Below, in pieces: positions 46,762 to 55,113 of a stretch of 64,000 nucleotides of DNA (position 1 is its first letter; each line of letters starts with the position of its first letter). The DNA comes from Candidatus Gastranaerophilales bacterium. Lineage in GTDB: Bacteria; Cyanobacteriota; Vampirovibrionia; Gastranaerophilales; Gastranaerophilaceae. The stretch spans positions 1-64,000 of the forward strand of contig CALVEB010000006.1 in NCBI GenBank assembly GCA_944326465.1, in the 5' to 3' direction. The translations under genes and the position numbers were made by a program. Under the pieces are notes generated by a model, which ran no database searches, had not been told where the DNA came from, and saw only the letters and a list, made by a program, of their open reading frames with translations.

Positions 46762-47487
46762 ATGTTTGACAAAGTAGAAAAGTATCAATTAGTTTTGATG
46801 TCAGTAATTCTGGCTTTAGGTATAGTGTGGGCAGCAAAATCAGCTACGGCTAATTTACGCACTGAAGGAATTTCCGTTACCGGTTCTGCATACGAAATTG
46901 TTCAATCTGATTCCGCAAGATTCGAATTCAATATAACCGCGAAACAGCCTAACAGAATAGCCGCTTATAACCTTGTACAAAAACAGCTTCCGGAAGTTTT
47001 GGATTATTTGAAAAACAAAGGCTTTACTGACAATGATATAGAACTTAAAACAACTAACGGCTACAATACTTACAAATACAATGCAAATGGCTCTACAACC
47101 AATGAAATTGCAAGCCATACCATAAATCAGCCGGTTGTAGTCACATCCCAAGATGTTAACAAAATAAAAGATGTCTCAATAGACATCCAGAACTTTATCT
47201 CTAAAGGCATTGAAATAAATGCAATGGAGCCTCAATATTTTTACTCAAAACTTTCTGATGTAAAAGTAAAACTTCTGCAAGACGCGACAACCGATGCACA
47301 ACAAAGGGCTGACGCTATGCTGCAAGCTACTCATAATAAAACCGGTAACATTCAATCTGTCAGAATGGGGGTGTTCCAAATTACGCCTGTTGATTCCACA
47401 AATGTTTCCGATATGGGGATTAGCGACACTTCTACCATTGAAAAAAAAGTTACCGCCGTCGCTAATGTTACTTTTAAAATTAAATAA
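46762..47487 (+). CDS. SIMPL-domain (DUF541) envelope protein
   Basis: 241 residues from the ATG at 46762, preceded by AAGGAG. One N-terminal membrane anchor (YQLVLMSVILALGIVWAA, about residues 9-26), then the SIMPL domain: ISVTGSAYEIVQSDSARFEF, LKNKGFTDNDIELKT, and a C-terminal VTAVANVTFKIK strand. The family is periplasmic or membrane-bound, linked loosely to stress, with no known activity. The small exported protein gene begins 11 bp later, so they form an operon. Confidence 0.85.
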   Translation: MFDKVEKYQLVLMSVILALGIVWAAKSATANLRTEGISVTGSAYEIVQSDSARFEFNITAKQPNRIAAYNLVQKQLPEVLDYLKNKGFTDNDIELKTTNGYNTYKYNANGSTTNEIASHTINQPVVVTSQDVNKIKDVSIDIQNFISKGIEINAMEPQYFYSKLSDVKVKLLQDATTDAQQRADAMLQATHNKTGNIQSVRMGVFQITPVDSTNVSDMGISDTSTIEKKVTAVANVTFKIK

Positions 47488-47498
47488 GGAGTAAAAAT

Positions 47499-47792
47499 AT
47501 GAAAAAGATTTTTATTATAATGTTTGCTGTAAGTTTAATGCCGGTATTGCAGGCTCAAGCCTTCTATTCGCCGTCATCTAATGACCATAATATGATGATA
47601 TTGAGAGAACAACAATTCCGCCTGCAGGAAATAGATACCAATAAAGATTTTCAGGAACAAAAACAACAAAAACTTAAAGAAGATGAGGAATACGTAAAAA
47701 GGATTAACGAAAAGAAAGTTATCAAAAGTATTCAAAAACCAAAAGAATTTGTAGAAGAAAACGGTGAAATCAAAATAAAAGGTGTAGAGTAA
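47499..47792 (+). CDS. Small exported charged protein
   Basis: 97 residues. Signal peptide MKKIFIIMFAVSLMPVLQAQA (cleavage at about 21; given here as family-typical h-region), then a Gln/Lys/Glu-rich helix (QQFRLQEIDTNKDFQEQKQQ). Probably periplasmic. Second gene of an operon with the SIMPL protein; a terminator follows at once. No family recognised. Confidence 0.72.
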   Translation: MKKIFIIMFAVSLMPVLQAQAFYSPSSNDHNMMILREQQFRLQEIDTNKDFQEQKQQKLKEDEEYVKRINEKKVIKSIQKPKEFVEENGEIKIKGVE

Positions 47793-47818
47793 GAGAGGTT
47801 AACCGCCTCTCTTTTTTT
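47792..47818 (+). terminator. Terminator of the SIMPL operon
   Basis: AGAGAGG (47792-47798) pairs with CCTCTCT (47806-47812), then a run of T. Confidence 0.88.
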
Positions 47819-47827
47819 ATTAGCTTA

Positions 47828-48520
47828 TTAGTTATTTTGTCCTGCTCTATAACCGCACCATGAATAAACTGCCGGCAACAGCGGTTCTACAGGTAATTTG
47901 TGTATAAGCGGGAATCTTGCAAGAACAAGTGCGCCTAATGCGTCATCAATATTAGCCAGCGCATCTTTATAATTAAGCTTTCTGTCAGGTTCTTTGTCTT
48001 TCGGGTCAATTATACGGTTTGCAAGATCGGCCGCAACTACCATGCCGCAGAAAAGCCCTGCTGCCGTGCCTAAAATATGGCATGGTATATTATTTAATTT
48101 CGGTGAATTCTTTATAAATTCCGTAATCGGTGGAATTGCAAAAAGCGGCATTGTTGCGTTTAAAAATTGAAAAATACCTTCTTTAACCTTGTGTTTTACA
48201 TTCTTTTTCTTATCAGCTATAATACCTGCCGCTGTACCGCCTACAATAGCTCCGGAACTTACGCCAAGCATTTCTTTCATACCGTATTCTATTTTAAACA
48301 GATTTGTTTTTTGCTTTCTGGCAAACAGAATAGCCGGCACCAGAGCACCCGCTATCGCACCGGCTGCCGCCGCAAATTTAACCTTGTTTTCAGCCTTTTC
48401 CACATTGTGATATCTGTATGTCCTAGGGACAACACAGTTTCTTATTTTGGGTTCGTTTTTGAACGTGCTGAAAACATCTGTTTTGGGTTTGTATGAATAA
48501 TTTGTCGTCTGGATATACAT
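47828..48520 (-). CDS. Hypothetical membrane-associated protein
   Basis: 230 residues. A polar N-terminus rich in Tyr/Thr (MYIQTTNYSYKPKTDVFSTF), then hydrophobic, Ala/Gly-rich segments (FAAAAGAIAGALVPAILFA; VSSGAIVGGTAAGIIA; FLNATMPLFAIPPITEFI; ILGTAAGLFCGMVVAADL). The Gly-zipper-like helices suggest a small membrane protein. Family unknown. It converges with the SIMPL operon. Confidence 0.65.
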   Translation of the reverse strand: MYIQTTNYSYKPKTDVFSTFKNEPKIRNCVVPRTYRYHNVEKAENKVKFAAAAGAIAGALVPAILFARKQKTNLFKIEYGMKEMLGVSSGAIVGGTAAGIIADKKKNVKHKVKEGIFQFLNATMPLFAIPPITEFIKNSPKLNNIPCHILGTAAGLFCGMVVAADLANRIIDPKDKEPDRKLNYKDALANIDDALGALVLARFPLIHKLPVEPLLPAVYSWCGYRAGQNN

Positions 48521-48652
48521 TGATTTATTAGATTTTAATCTTCCCGAATTTATATTAGCATAAAAAAATTATATGTGTAGTAGTCAGATGGATTGTTGCT
48601 ATTTTGTAATATAAACCGGACAATTTAAAATTTTTCAGGCGACTGCTTTTTG

Positions 48653-49300
48653 CTATCTATCAGCGAGTTTAAGCCCTTTAAGTATCAGTTCAAGTTGAGG
48701 AATTACATCTGAATTTTCAAATACAGAAAGCGCAAGATTTATAAATTCCATTTTTGCTTCATCATTAGAGATTTTGATAATATCTTTCAAAAGTTTGTTA
48801 ATCATTGCATTCTTATCAGTATTAAAAATCTTGTAAGTACCATCCGGATAATAAATTATTGTATTTGCGTATTTATTATTTTCAAAATATTCAACGGCAA
48901 TTGTTTCCTTGGTTCTGATTGCCATATCTATAAATCTTTGTTCAATATATTTTTCCGAACTGTTGGTCAGAATATCGCGTGATTTGCTTTCTTTATTAAG
49001 AAGTTGATAAACATTTTCGGATTTCAATACTCTATAATTTGATATATTATAAGTACCGTCAACAAGACAGCTTTTATCAGTATAGACAATATCAAAATCA
49101 AACAGTTCTTTTGGAGAGACATCTAAAGTTATACAAATACTTTCGAGAGTTTTAGCAGAAGGGAAATGAACACCTGTTTCAAGTTTAGACATTTGTCTTG
49201 GCTGAATACCAACCATCTCACTTAATTGTTCTTGACACAAGTTTCTGGATTTTCTGTACTTTTTGATATTTATACCTAATGCTTTTGCTAAATCCACCAT
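48653..49300 (-). CDS. XRE-family regulator with C-terminal sensor-like region
   Basis: 215 residues. The HTH is LGINIKKYRKSRNLCQEQLS, then GIQPRQMSKLETGVHFPSAK and LDVSPKELFDFD (about residues 8-70). The rest (about 85-215) is a helical and beta region without a known domain: AVEYFENNKYANTIIYYPDG and later ISNDEAKMEFINLALSVFEN. The same LFDFD junction is in the short XRE protein at 17962-18288, so the two share ancestry. The gene faces away from the candidate sRNA at 49419. Confidence 0.82.
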   Translation of the reverse strand: MVDLAKALGINIKKYRKSRNLCQEQLSEMVGIQPRQMSKLETGVHFPSAKTLESICITLDVSPKELFDFDIVYTDKSCLVDGTYNISNYRVLKSENVYQLLNKESKSRDILTNSSEKYIEQRFIDMAIRTKETIAVEYFENNKYANTIIYYPDGTYKIFNTDKNAMINKLLKDIIKISNDEAKMEFINLALSVFENSDVIPQLELILKGLKLADR

Positions 49301-49406
49301 ATATATCCTGCCTTTTCATCAGTATAACGCCTATATTAACTACGAATAATGTGGTAAAAAGTTGATATATTTCTTTACAAAATCTAGTATTAGAAGTTTT
49401 ACGACG

Positions 49407-49412
49407 TATAAT
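49407..49412 (+). promoter_or_regulatory. -10 box of the candidate sRNA
   Basis: TATAAT, 6 nt before the proposed RNA start at 49419. Confidence 0.5.
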
Positions 49413-49418
49413 TTAATA

Positions 49419-49545
49419 GTAATAAAATTTAAATCAATTCGTTGAGAGCGACAACAGCCATGCTGGTCTGTCGCCGGATTACAAGAAAATCTTGTAATCT
49501 ATTTCCTTAAATATACAGCAGTGCAATATGGCACTGCTTTTTATT
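49419..49545 (+). ncRNA. Candidate structured small RNA
   Basis: Three hairpins in a gene-free region. Hairpin 1: GCGACA (49448-49453)/TGTCGC (49469-49474) with inner CAGC CAT GCTG. Hairpin 2: GATTACAAGA (49477-49486)/TCTTGTAATC (49490-49499) with an AAA loop. Hairpin 3, a terminator: AGCAGTGC (49517-49524)/GCACTGCT (49531-49538) plus TTTTATT. A -10 box precedes it. No ORF of note and no gene follows on this strand, so an independent sRNA is likelier than a leader. It matches no RNA family I know. Confidence 0.6.
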
Positions 49546-49590
49546 AGCAAGGCTTACGTATTGATATAGAAAACAAAAAAATTAAATTAT

Positions 49591-50487
49591 TTAATCCTTA
49601 AAAAAGTCATAAAAATGATAAAATTGCAGCGGGCTTTTCAAAACCACATTTTCTACAAATTTTATGTATGCGGTTTGCAGATCCCTAATCGTTGTATATT
49701 CATAATGTTGAAGATAAATTTTATAAGTATCGTTTTTGTCTTTTAGCGCAATAATAAAATATATCGGAACTTCCATAAGCTGCGCTAATTTAAAACTGCC
49801 AACAGGAAAATCAGCCTTATGCCCGAAAATTTCAGCTTCAAAAGTTGCGGTATCTGTATTTTCAGGCACTCTATCCGCAGCAATAAAGGCAATGCTGCCA
49901 TCTTCAAGGCTGTCTTTAAGTCTTATTGCAGTATCGACGCCTATTTCTTCAACAGGATAGGGCGTGAGCGGTATTTCTTTTGCTATTTTTTTGACAAACC
50001 CGTTAAATATTTTGCACTGATTTTGGCTCAAAAAAACATTTACCTTTAAATCCGGATGTCTGGTGTTATTTATAAAAAGTGTACGCATAACATCGGTATT
50101 TCCGACATGTGCGCATAGAAAAAATACTCCTTTACCTTTATCAAGATCAGAATACAATTCTTCTTTATCATCTTCTGATTCAAATATTATTTTATTTTTA
50201 TCAAATTTATTAGGGTAAATTTCTATTTTATCAGTCAGAACATGTGTATAAGATAAAAAATGTTTAAACTGGTTTATCAAGTTTGGTTTTATACCGGTAA
50301 GCGGGTTGATAACAGTAAGGTATTTTTTTGAATATCCGCGTACATCTTTTGCAAAAATAAACGCAAAAAATGTAACAAAAAACGCTATAAAATTTACAGC
50401 CTTTTTGCCGAATAAATTATATATATACCACAACAGCATTAATCTTTTTTTGCCTGCTGCCTGTTCTTTTACCTGATACCATTGCAT
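49591..50487 (-). CDS. LpxL/HtrB-type acyltransferase of the polyene cluster
   Basis: 298 residues. LpxL-like features: an N-terminal hydrophobic stretch (NFIAFFVTFFAFIFAK), the HxxxxD catalytic motif in FFLCAHVGNTDVMR, IAFIAADRVPENTD and a C-terminal ... FVENVVLKSPLQFYHFYDFF typical of the family. It would acylate a lipid or a polyene-lipid product at the inner membrane. Start ATG 50487 overlaps nothing but is 2 bp from the methyltransferase stop, so the two are translationally linked. Confidence 0.85.
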   Translation of the reverse strand: MQWYQVKEQAAGKKRLMLLWYIYNLFGKKAVNFIAFFVTFFAFIFAKDVRGYSKKYLTVINPLTGIKPNLINQFKHFLSYTHVLTDKIEIYPNKFDKNKIIFESEDDKEELYSDLDKGKGVFFLCAHVGNTDVMRTLFINNTRHPDLKVNVFLSQNQCKIFNGFVKKIAKEIPLTPYPVEEIGVDTAIRLKDSLEDGSIAFIAADRVPENTDTATFEAEIFGHKADFPVGSFKLAQLMEVPIYFIIALKDKNDTYKIYLQHYEYTTIRDLQTAYIKFVENVVLKSPLQFYHFYDFFKD

Positions 50488-50488
50488 T

Positions 50489-51562
50489 TTACACGCACTC
50501 CAATAATGTATAGCAGTGAATGCCTACATTTGTATATTTGTTTTCTATTCTTAATCCTGCATTTTCTATCAGAGAAGACAATTCCGCCAGTGAATACATT
50601 TTGCTGTTACCGTTTGCCATACAGGTAAAATAGAGCGAAATATGTGCAATGGCAAAGGCTGCCCCGCTAAATTCCTGATTATCAATTATCGGCTCAAGAA
50701 TATATATACGTGTTCCGCTTTTTGCTGCAGCCTTAACTTTTTTCAAAATCTCTATAACCTGTTCTTCTGAAAAGCAGTCTAAAAACTGGCTCATAAAGAC
50801 AGCATCTTCAAGCTGCGGCAATTTATCATCAGACAAAATGTCCAGTCCATAGAATTTGAGGCGGTCTGAATTTACATTCTTTTCTGCAATTTCTTTATTC
50901 ACAGGTAAATCAATTATATTGACCCTACAGTCAGGCGCAAAGGAAAGACAGGCTTTTTCAAATTTACCTGTGTTGCCGCCTATATCGAATATTTGCTGCG
51001 GTTTGTGTTCAAAAATTATCTTCAAAACTTCATCAAAGCAGTCGTCAGAATAGTAATGATCAAAGTCATACCAGGATTTTTTAGCCCTGTCAGGTAAATT
51101 CGGCACATGCGGATATATTGTAGGGGCATCAACAAAATATTTTTGCAGCCCGCACGGACTCGCTTTCGCAAAAGATTCCGTTAATTCCGAGGCGCCGAGA
51201 TAACACACATCACGCATAAAATTAAAATTATTAATCGTCATCTCATCTGTCAAAAAACATTCCCCAAGCGGAGTGAGTGAAAATCTTTCATCTGATTTTT
51301 CAACAATACCGGAATAATATGCGACCTGTAAAAGTGTTACAGCCGTGTATTTTGATACATTACAATTAGAAATAATTTCATCTGTTGTTGACTGTTTTTC
51401 TGATAAAAATTTTAATATACCAAAATCCAGCATTGCGGCAACCGCCTGAAATGTAAACGGTGCAAATGCTATTTTTTGTGCATTATTCAATGCCTCAACT
51501 TTTGAATATTTCTTTTTATTACTTCTTCTATACTTAATTTTTGTTGATTTAACTTCCACCAT
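50489..51562 (-). CDS. SAM-dependent O-methyltransferase (polyene cluster)
   Basis: 357 residues from the ATG at 51562; the frame is open to 51625 but that would pass the -10 box. A plant-OMT-like dimerisation domain (about 25-150) precedes the Rossmann SAM site IFDIGGNTGKFEKACLSFAP (about 199-218), then NIIDLP and DAVFMSQFLDCFSEEQV. Methyltransferases of this kind occur in aryl polyene clusters, where they modify the aryl head group; the substrate here is inferred from context. TATAAT lies exactly 6 nt upstream, inside a palindrome shared with the PPTase start. Confidence 0.85.
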   Translation of the reverse strand: MVEVKSTKIKYRRSNKKKYSKVEALNNAQKIAFAPFTFQAVAAMLDFGILKFLSEKQSTTDEIISNCNVSKYTAVTLLQVAYYSGIVEKSDERFSLTPLGECFLTDEMTINNFNFMRDVCYLGASELTESFAKASPCGLQKYFVDAPTIYPHVPNLPDRAKKSWYDFDHYYSDDCFDEVLKIIFEHKPQQIFDIGGNTGKFEKACLSFAPDCRVNIIDLPVNKEIAEKNVNSDRLKFYGLDILSDDKLPQLEDAVFMSQFLDCFSEEQVIEILKKVKAAAKSGTRIYILEPIIDNQEFSGAAFAIAHISLYFTCMANGNSKMYSLAELSSLIENAGLRIENKYTNVGIHCYTLLECV

Positions 51563-51580
51563 GGTATTATTATACCATGG
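51559..51580. promoter_or_regulatory. Palindromic divergent leaderless promoter
   Basis: CCATGGTAT (51559-51567) and ATACCATGG (51572-51580) flank TATT. Each arm contains a start codon: ATG of the methyltransferase (minus, A at 51562) and ATG of the PPTase (plus, 51577). The -10 boxes interlock: TATAAT (51569-51574, minus) and TATTAT (51565-51570, plus), each 6 nt from its own ATG. The start codons are 14 bp apart. Confidence 0.75.
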
Positions 51581-52260
51581 ACATATTTTATACAGATATT
51601 GAAAAATTTTACAGCGCCCTGACACCTGTGCAAACCGATGAATTCATAGGGATTTACGGTCAAAAGTTCGGCTCAGGCAAAAGAAGTAAAGAACATGCAC
51701 TCGGGCGGTTTCTGGTTAAATACATAGCAAAAAATTTTTATAACAAAAAAAATACTGATATTGATATAAAGCAAAGTAAACCTTACTTTATATCTAACAG
51801 CGACTTGAATTTCAGTATATCTCACAGCAGAAATATTGTGCTTGCAGGTTTTGACACAAAGCCTGTCGGTGTTGATATTGAAGTGATGAAACCAAGAAAC
51901 ATAAAAGAAATTCTGTCACATCTCAATATTAAAACAGATAATGTCAGCCCTGAATTATTCTACAGGTATTGGACAGCCTACGAAGCCAAAATAAAACTCC
52001 AAAGCATTCCCAAATCCTATTGCACGGTTAAATTACTTCCTGAATTTATGTTATCGGTTTTAAGCGGAGAATCTTTGGATATCAATAAAATGCTCAGGAT
52101 ATATGAACTCGCAAGCCCCAATGCCAGCATAAATCCGAGTGAACTGATTAATTTAAAACTTGTAAATGCCAGCAGCAGGAATGAAAATACTGTTGTTATG
52201 CAGGAAATTAACACTGCATCATTAGAATTTTTTGAACCGTTAAATCTGAATATCGCATAA
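51577..52260 (+). CDS. 4'-phosphopantetheinyl transferase (Sfp/AcpS type)
   Basis: 227 residues. The PPTase signatures are FSISHSRNIVLAGF, VGVDIEVMKPRN (Mg ligands D and E) and YRYWTAYEAKIKL (W-T-x-x-E-A-x-x-K), so it should attach phosphopantetheine to the two ACPs of this cluster. Odd: the last 80 residues are encoded antisense to the MMPL exporter gene (overlap 52017-52260). LPEFMLSVLSG is still plausible PPTase sequence; the final 50 residues look like antisense of a membrane helix. The start is fixed by the palindromic promoter. Confidence 0.83.
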   Translation: MDIFYTDIEKFYSALTPVQTDEFIGIYGQKFGSGKRSKEHALGRFLVKYIAKNFYNKKNTDIDIKQSKPYFISNSDLNFSISHSRNIVLAGFDTKPVGVDIEVMKPRNIKEILSHLNIKTDNVSPELFYRYWTAYEAKIKLQSIPKSYCTVKLLPEFMLSVLSGESLDINKMLRIYELASPNASINPSELINLKLVNASSRNENTVVMQEINTASLEFFEPLNLNIA

Positions 52261-54173
52261 TCAAGTCCAAAGCCGGTAATCAGGAATATTGCAAGTATAT
52301 GAAAAAGATTTAGCGGTTGAAAAAGACTTATAAAGCTTATTGCAAAAAGGCTTGCTAATATTGACGGGCAGATTATTTTTACGGCATTTTTGAATGTAAA
52401 AATAAAACCTAAAAGCAGGTATAATAAAATATAAATCGGGACAAGAATTTTTAAACACGCTAATCTAATTTTTTTTATGCCGCCTGATATTTCTGATGGC
52501 AGATTTATATAATGAGTATTCTCTATGCCTTCCAGAAACTCAGGATTATCAACATTATACATAACCATTATTGAATGCGTTTTATCAAGCATAAATTCAT
52601 TTAACTGATTAATATTTCTAAACGCCTCCTCACTGAAATATTTTTTATCAAAATGTCTTATCTGATACAAATTTTCAGGTGTTAAAAGTTCGCTGAATAC
52701 ATTTAATTCACTCTCGTAAAGTTCTGTTCGAAGCATCATATTTTCTTTTTGTCTTTTTATAGAAGGTAAAAATTTACTCAATGAATAATATGCAATACTG
52801 TTCTCATTAAGCCGTTGCGCAATATTTTCTTCCCGCTCCAAAATATCCTGCAAATTATCTCCTTCAACAATAATGAAAGATGTATTAGAATTAGCCGATG
52901 TAACTTCCTGATAAAGTTTTTCCGCCTCAATCATTTGTTTTGACGGCTTGTACATCGTTCTTATATCATCATTAAAATGTATCCTGAACAAACCGGCAAG
53001 AATAATCAGGCCAAATACAATAAGCAGTTTTTTATTAAATTTCAAATCAAATTTATGTTTTGAAGTCTGCGGAGGTAAAAACGGATAAAAAAGAACAACA
53101 AGACAATACACCGTAATAAGTCCGGTTGAGGTAAATACAGCTATTTGTTTTAACAATTCAATACCGGAAAAAAGCAAAATCAATAATGAAGAAACAGTTG
53201 TCAGCATACTGACAGTCAGACTTTTTATAACTTTTTTAATATCACTTTCCATAAGGTAATGCAGCGAATAATCCACGCAAATCCCGATTAATGTTGTTGA
53301 AAAGACAAATGTCAGAATATGTATCGAAGAAAACAGCAATGCACAAACGCAATATCCCATCCCCATGCCTGTAGCAAGACTGAACATTATCGGCAAAAGT
53401 ATTTTTAACGATCTGAAATACCACAATACAAGTCCGCCAACAAATAATGCGGATATTATACAAATGATATTAATTTCATTCATAGACCTTGCGCTTGCGT
53501 AATATGAATGCACAGGCGCACCGGTCAAATATATTTTTATATCGTCATTGTTTTGAGAGCGTTGCAAATCTATCAGCTTTTTAACTTCTTTATTTGTTAA
53601 AGAAGGCGAAAGTGCAAGTTCTTTTTCCACCACAAGATTAATAATTTCGTAGTATTTTCCGTTAACAGAATTCATAACCCCGCCGTCGCCGAGTGATGTT
53701 ATATAATCCGTAAACAGCAAAAACGGATCTTCTTCCTCCGGCAATAAAGAAAAACCGAACGGATTATATAAATTATCCACAGCCTGCTGCGTTATTGCCT
53801 CAAAATCACCGTTTTTCATTGTCTTATAGTCGTTATACGAAAGCAGGTTATTCTGATATTTTTTATAAAATTCAAGCGTTTTTACAAAGTTGGCGGATTT
53901 TATTTCAAAACTCTTTTTATCTATATTTTTGACAAATTCTTCCTTTGCCTTTTCAACCAAATCAGGATTGGTACCTTCTATCAAAACATTTATATTAGAA
54001 GAATATTTTCCGCTCAATTCAACAAGCAGTTCATCTTTTGCGTTATCAGAAAAAAAGGCGCGCAAAAGATTTGTTTCAATACGTTCGGGTTTAAGAAATG
54101 CCCCAATAGCGACAAACGCCAGTATTGCAATAAAAAATATTCTTAGTATGTTTATTTTTTTCATATCAGTCAC
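52017..54173 (-). CDS. MMPL/RND-superfamily exporter (COG4258-like)
   Basis: 718 residues. Two halves, each with a membrane helix, a large loop, then five helices: N-terminal INILRIFFIAILAFVAIGAF, a block ending TTLIGICVDYSLHYLMESD, and a C-terminal block with LITGFGLDYAIFRFNGS. GxxxDY is the RND/MMPL-type motif. Family members in aryl polyene clusters are predicted to move the product across the inner membrane. Its 8-bp start overlap with the LolA-like gene and its 244-bp antisense overlap with the PPTase are noted. No ribosome-binding site stands out, consistent with coupling. Confidence 0.88.
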   Translation of the reverse strand: MTDMKKINILRIFFIAILAFVAIGAFLKPERIETNLLRAFFSDNAKDELLVELSGKYSSNINVLIEGTNPDLVEKAKEEFVKNIDKKSFEIKSANFVKTLEFYKKYQNNLLSYNDYKTMKNGDFEAITQQAVDNLYNPFGFSLLPEEEDPFLLFTDYITSLGDGGVMNSVNGKYYEIINLVVEKELALSPSLTNKEVKKLIDLQRSQNNDDIKIYLTGAPVHSYYASARSMNEINIICIISALFVGGLVLWYFRSLKILLPIMFSLATGMGMGYCVCALLFSSIHILTFVFSTTLIGICVDYSLHYLMESDIKKVIKSLTVSMLTTVSSLLILLFSGIELLKQIAVFTSTGLITVYCLVVLFYPFLPPQTSKHKFDLKFNKKLLIVFGLIILAGLFRIHFNDDIRTMYKPSKQMIEAEKLYQEVTSANSNTSFIIVEGDNLQDILEREENIAQRLNENSIAYYSLSKFLPSIKRQKENMMLRTELYESELNVFSELLTPENLYQIRHFDKKYFSEEAFRNINQLNEFMLDKTHSIMVMYNVDNPEFLEGIENTHYINLPSEISGGIKKIRLACLKILVPIYILLYLLLGFIFTFKNAVKIICPSILASLFAISFISLFQPLNLFHILAIFLITGFGLDYAIFRFNGSKNSNDAVLISCITTVFSFLLLAFTSFKLISSLGFMLALGLASSYILSILLISKDSPLKTDNINSGSNLTVQ

Positions 54174-54675
54174 AATAAAATTTTATTTTTGTGTTTGTAC
54201 CGTTTAGCGGGTTTATATTAATTTGATTAATATTTTTTTCACCTGTTATAATAATATTTTTCAACTGCTGCGCCGCCGGAGATTTTGCTTTTGGCTGCAG
54301 CGCAACTGTCCAGATACCGTTTTCGTTATGATAAAAAAGATTGAAATTTTTGTTTATAACTGAGTAATTTTTGTTTGCAATAGAGGTAATAATTTCGTTT
54401 ATCTGCTTGTTACCGGTAGATGTGTAAGAAGTTGTTGTCTTAACCGGATAAAGTGTTTCAAATATTACACCTTTTTCTTTGATAAAATGAAAATTTCCGC
54501 CGGATTGTAATGTTCGCTGCGGAAAAACTTTTTCCTGTGTAAATTTACAGGAAATACTGTTAAACTGCGGCAGACTTTCAACAACTGTTTGAGTTTCAGC
54601 CGGATAATCAAAAATATCCGCCAGAGAGTATGTGCCAAATATTAAAAATACAAAAATTATGAGATACTTAAACAT
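54166..54675 (-). CDS. LolA-like outer-membrane carrier protein
   Basis: 169 residues from ATG 54675 (AAGGATTAAA upstream); the frame is open to 54741 but lies in the thioesterase gene. Signal peptide MFKYLIIFVFLIFGTYSLA, then LPQFNSISCKFTQEKVF, GNFHFIKEKGVIFETLYPV and a C-terminal beta-sheet: the LolA fold. In aryl polyene clusters a LolA-type protein is thought to carry the hydrophobic product to the outer membrane. It overlaps the thioesterase by 19 bp and the MMPL gene by 8 bp. Confidence 0.86.
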   Translation of the reverse strand: MFKYLIIFVFLIFGTYSLADIFDYPAETQTVVESLPQFNSISCKFTQEKVFPQRTLQSGGNFHFIKEKGVIFETLYPVKTTTSYTSTGNKQINEIITSIANKNYSVINKNFNLFYHNENGIWTVALQPKAKSPAAQQLKNIIITGEKNINQININPLNGTNTKIKFYCD

Positions 54676-55076
54676 TTTAATCCTTCTTTTAATCCTTGCG
54701 GAGCGTCGTATAAACTTTTGCGGGAAACCGCATCCACGCAAATCTGCATTGTGGAAGCTTTGAATATTACATCTCCGCTTTGAATATCTTTTATTTCATA
54801 TTTTATTTTTAATGAAGGTTCATACTCTTCCAAACTTGCTTTTATCAGAAGTTTTTGGGAAAGTGTAGCGGATTTAATAAATTTCATATCCATTTTTGCT
54901 ATAGGATAAACATAACCGTCTCTAACCATTTCAGGATAGCTGTAACCGATCTTTTCAAGCAATTTGCAGCGTGCGATTTCCGTATATTTGACATAATTTC
55001 CATGCCAGACAACATTCATCGGGTCTAAATCGAAAAACGGCACCTCTATTTCTATTTCTTCTTCAGCATAACTCAT
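54657..55076 (-). CDS. Hotdog-fold acyl thioesterase
   Basis: 139 residues. FDLDPMNVVWHGNYVKYTEI is the 4-hydroxybenzoyl-CoA-thioesterase-like signature, with the catalytic Asp in the D-P-M block. KLLEKIGYSYPEMVRDGY and VSRKSLYDAP follow. It would hydrolyse or edit thioester intermediates of the polyene pathway. Confidence 0.88.
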   Translation of the reverse strand: MSYAEEEIEIEVPFFDLDPMNVVWHGNYVKYTEIARCKLLEKIGYSYPEMVRDGYVYPIAKMDMKFIKSATLSQKLLIKASLEEYEPSLKIKYEIKDIQSGDVIFKASTMQICVDAVSRKSLYDAPQGLKEGLKCLSIS

Positions 55077-55113
55077 ATTATTTTAACCTTTTTTTGAATT
55101 ATAAAACAAAATT

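Noticed and set aside
43000-47000. DGR reverse transcriptase or template repeat near the prepilin gene
   Set aside because: I looked for RT-like motifs (YxDD) and for a second GC-shifted copy of the VR and saw neither. The DGR claim therefore rests on the target alone.
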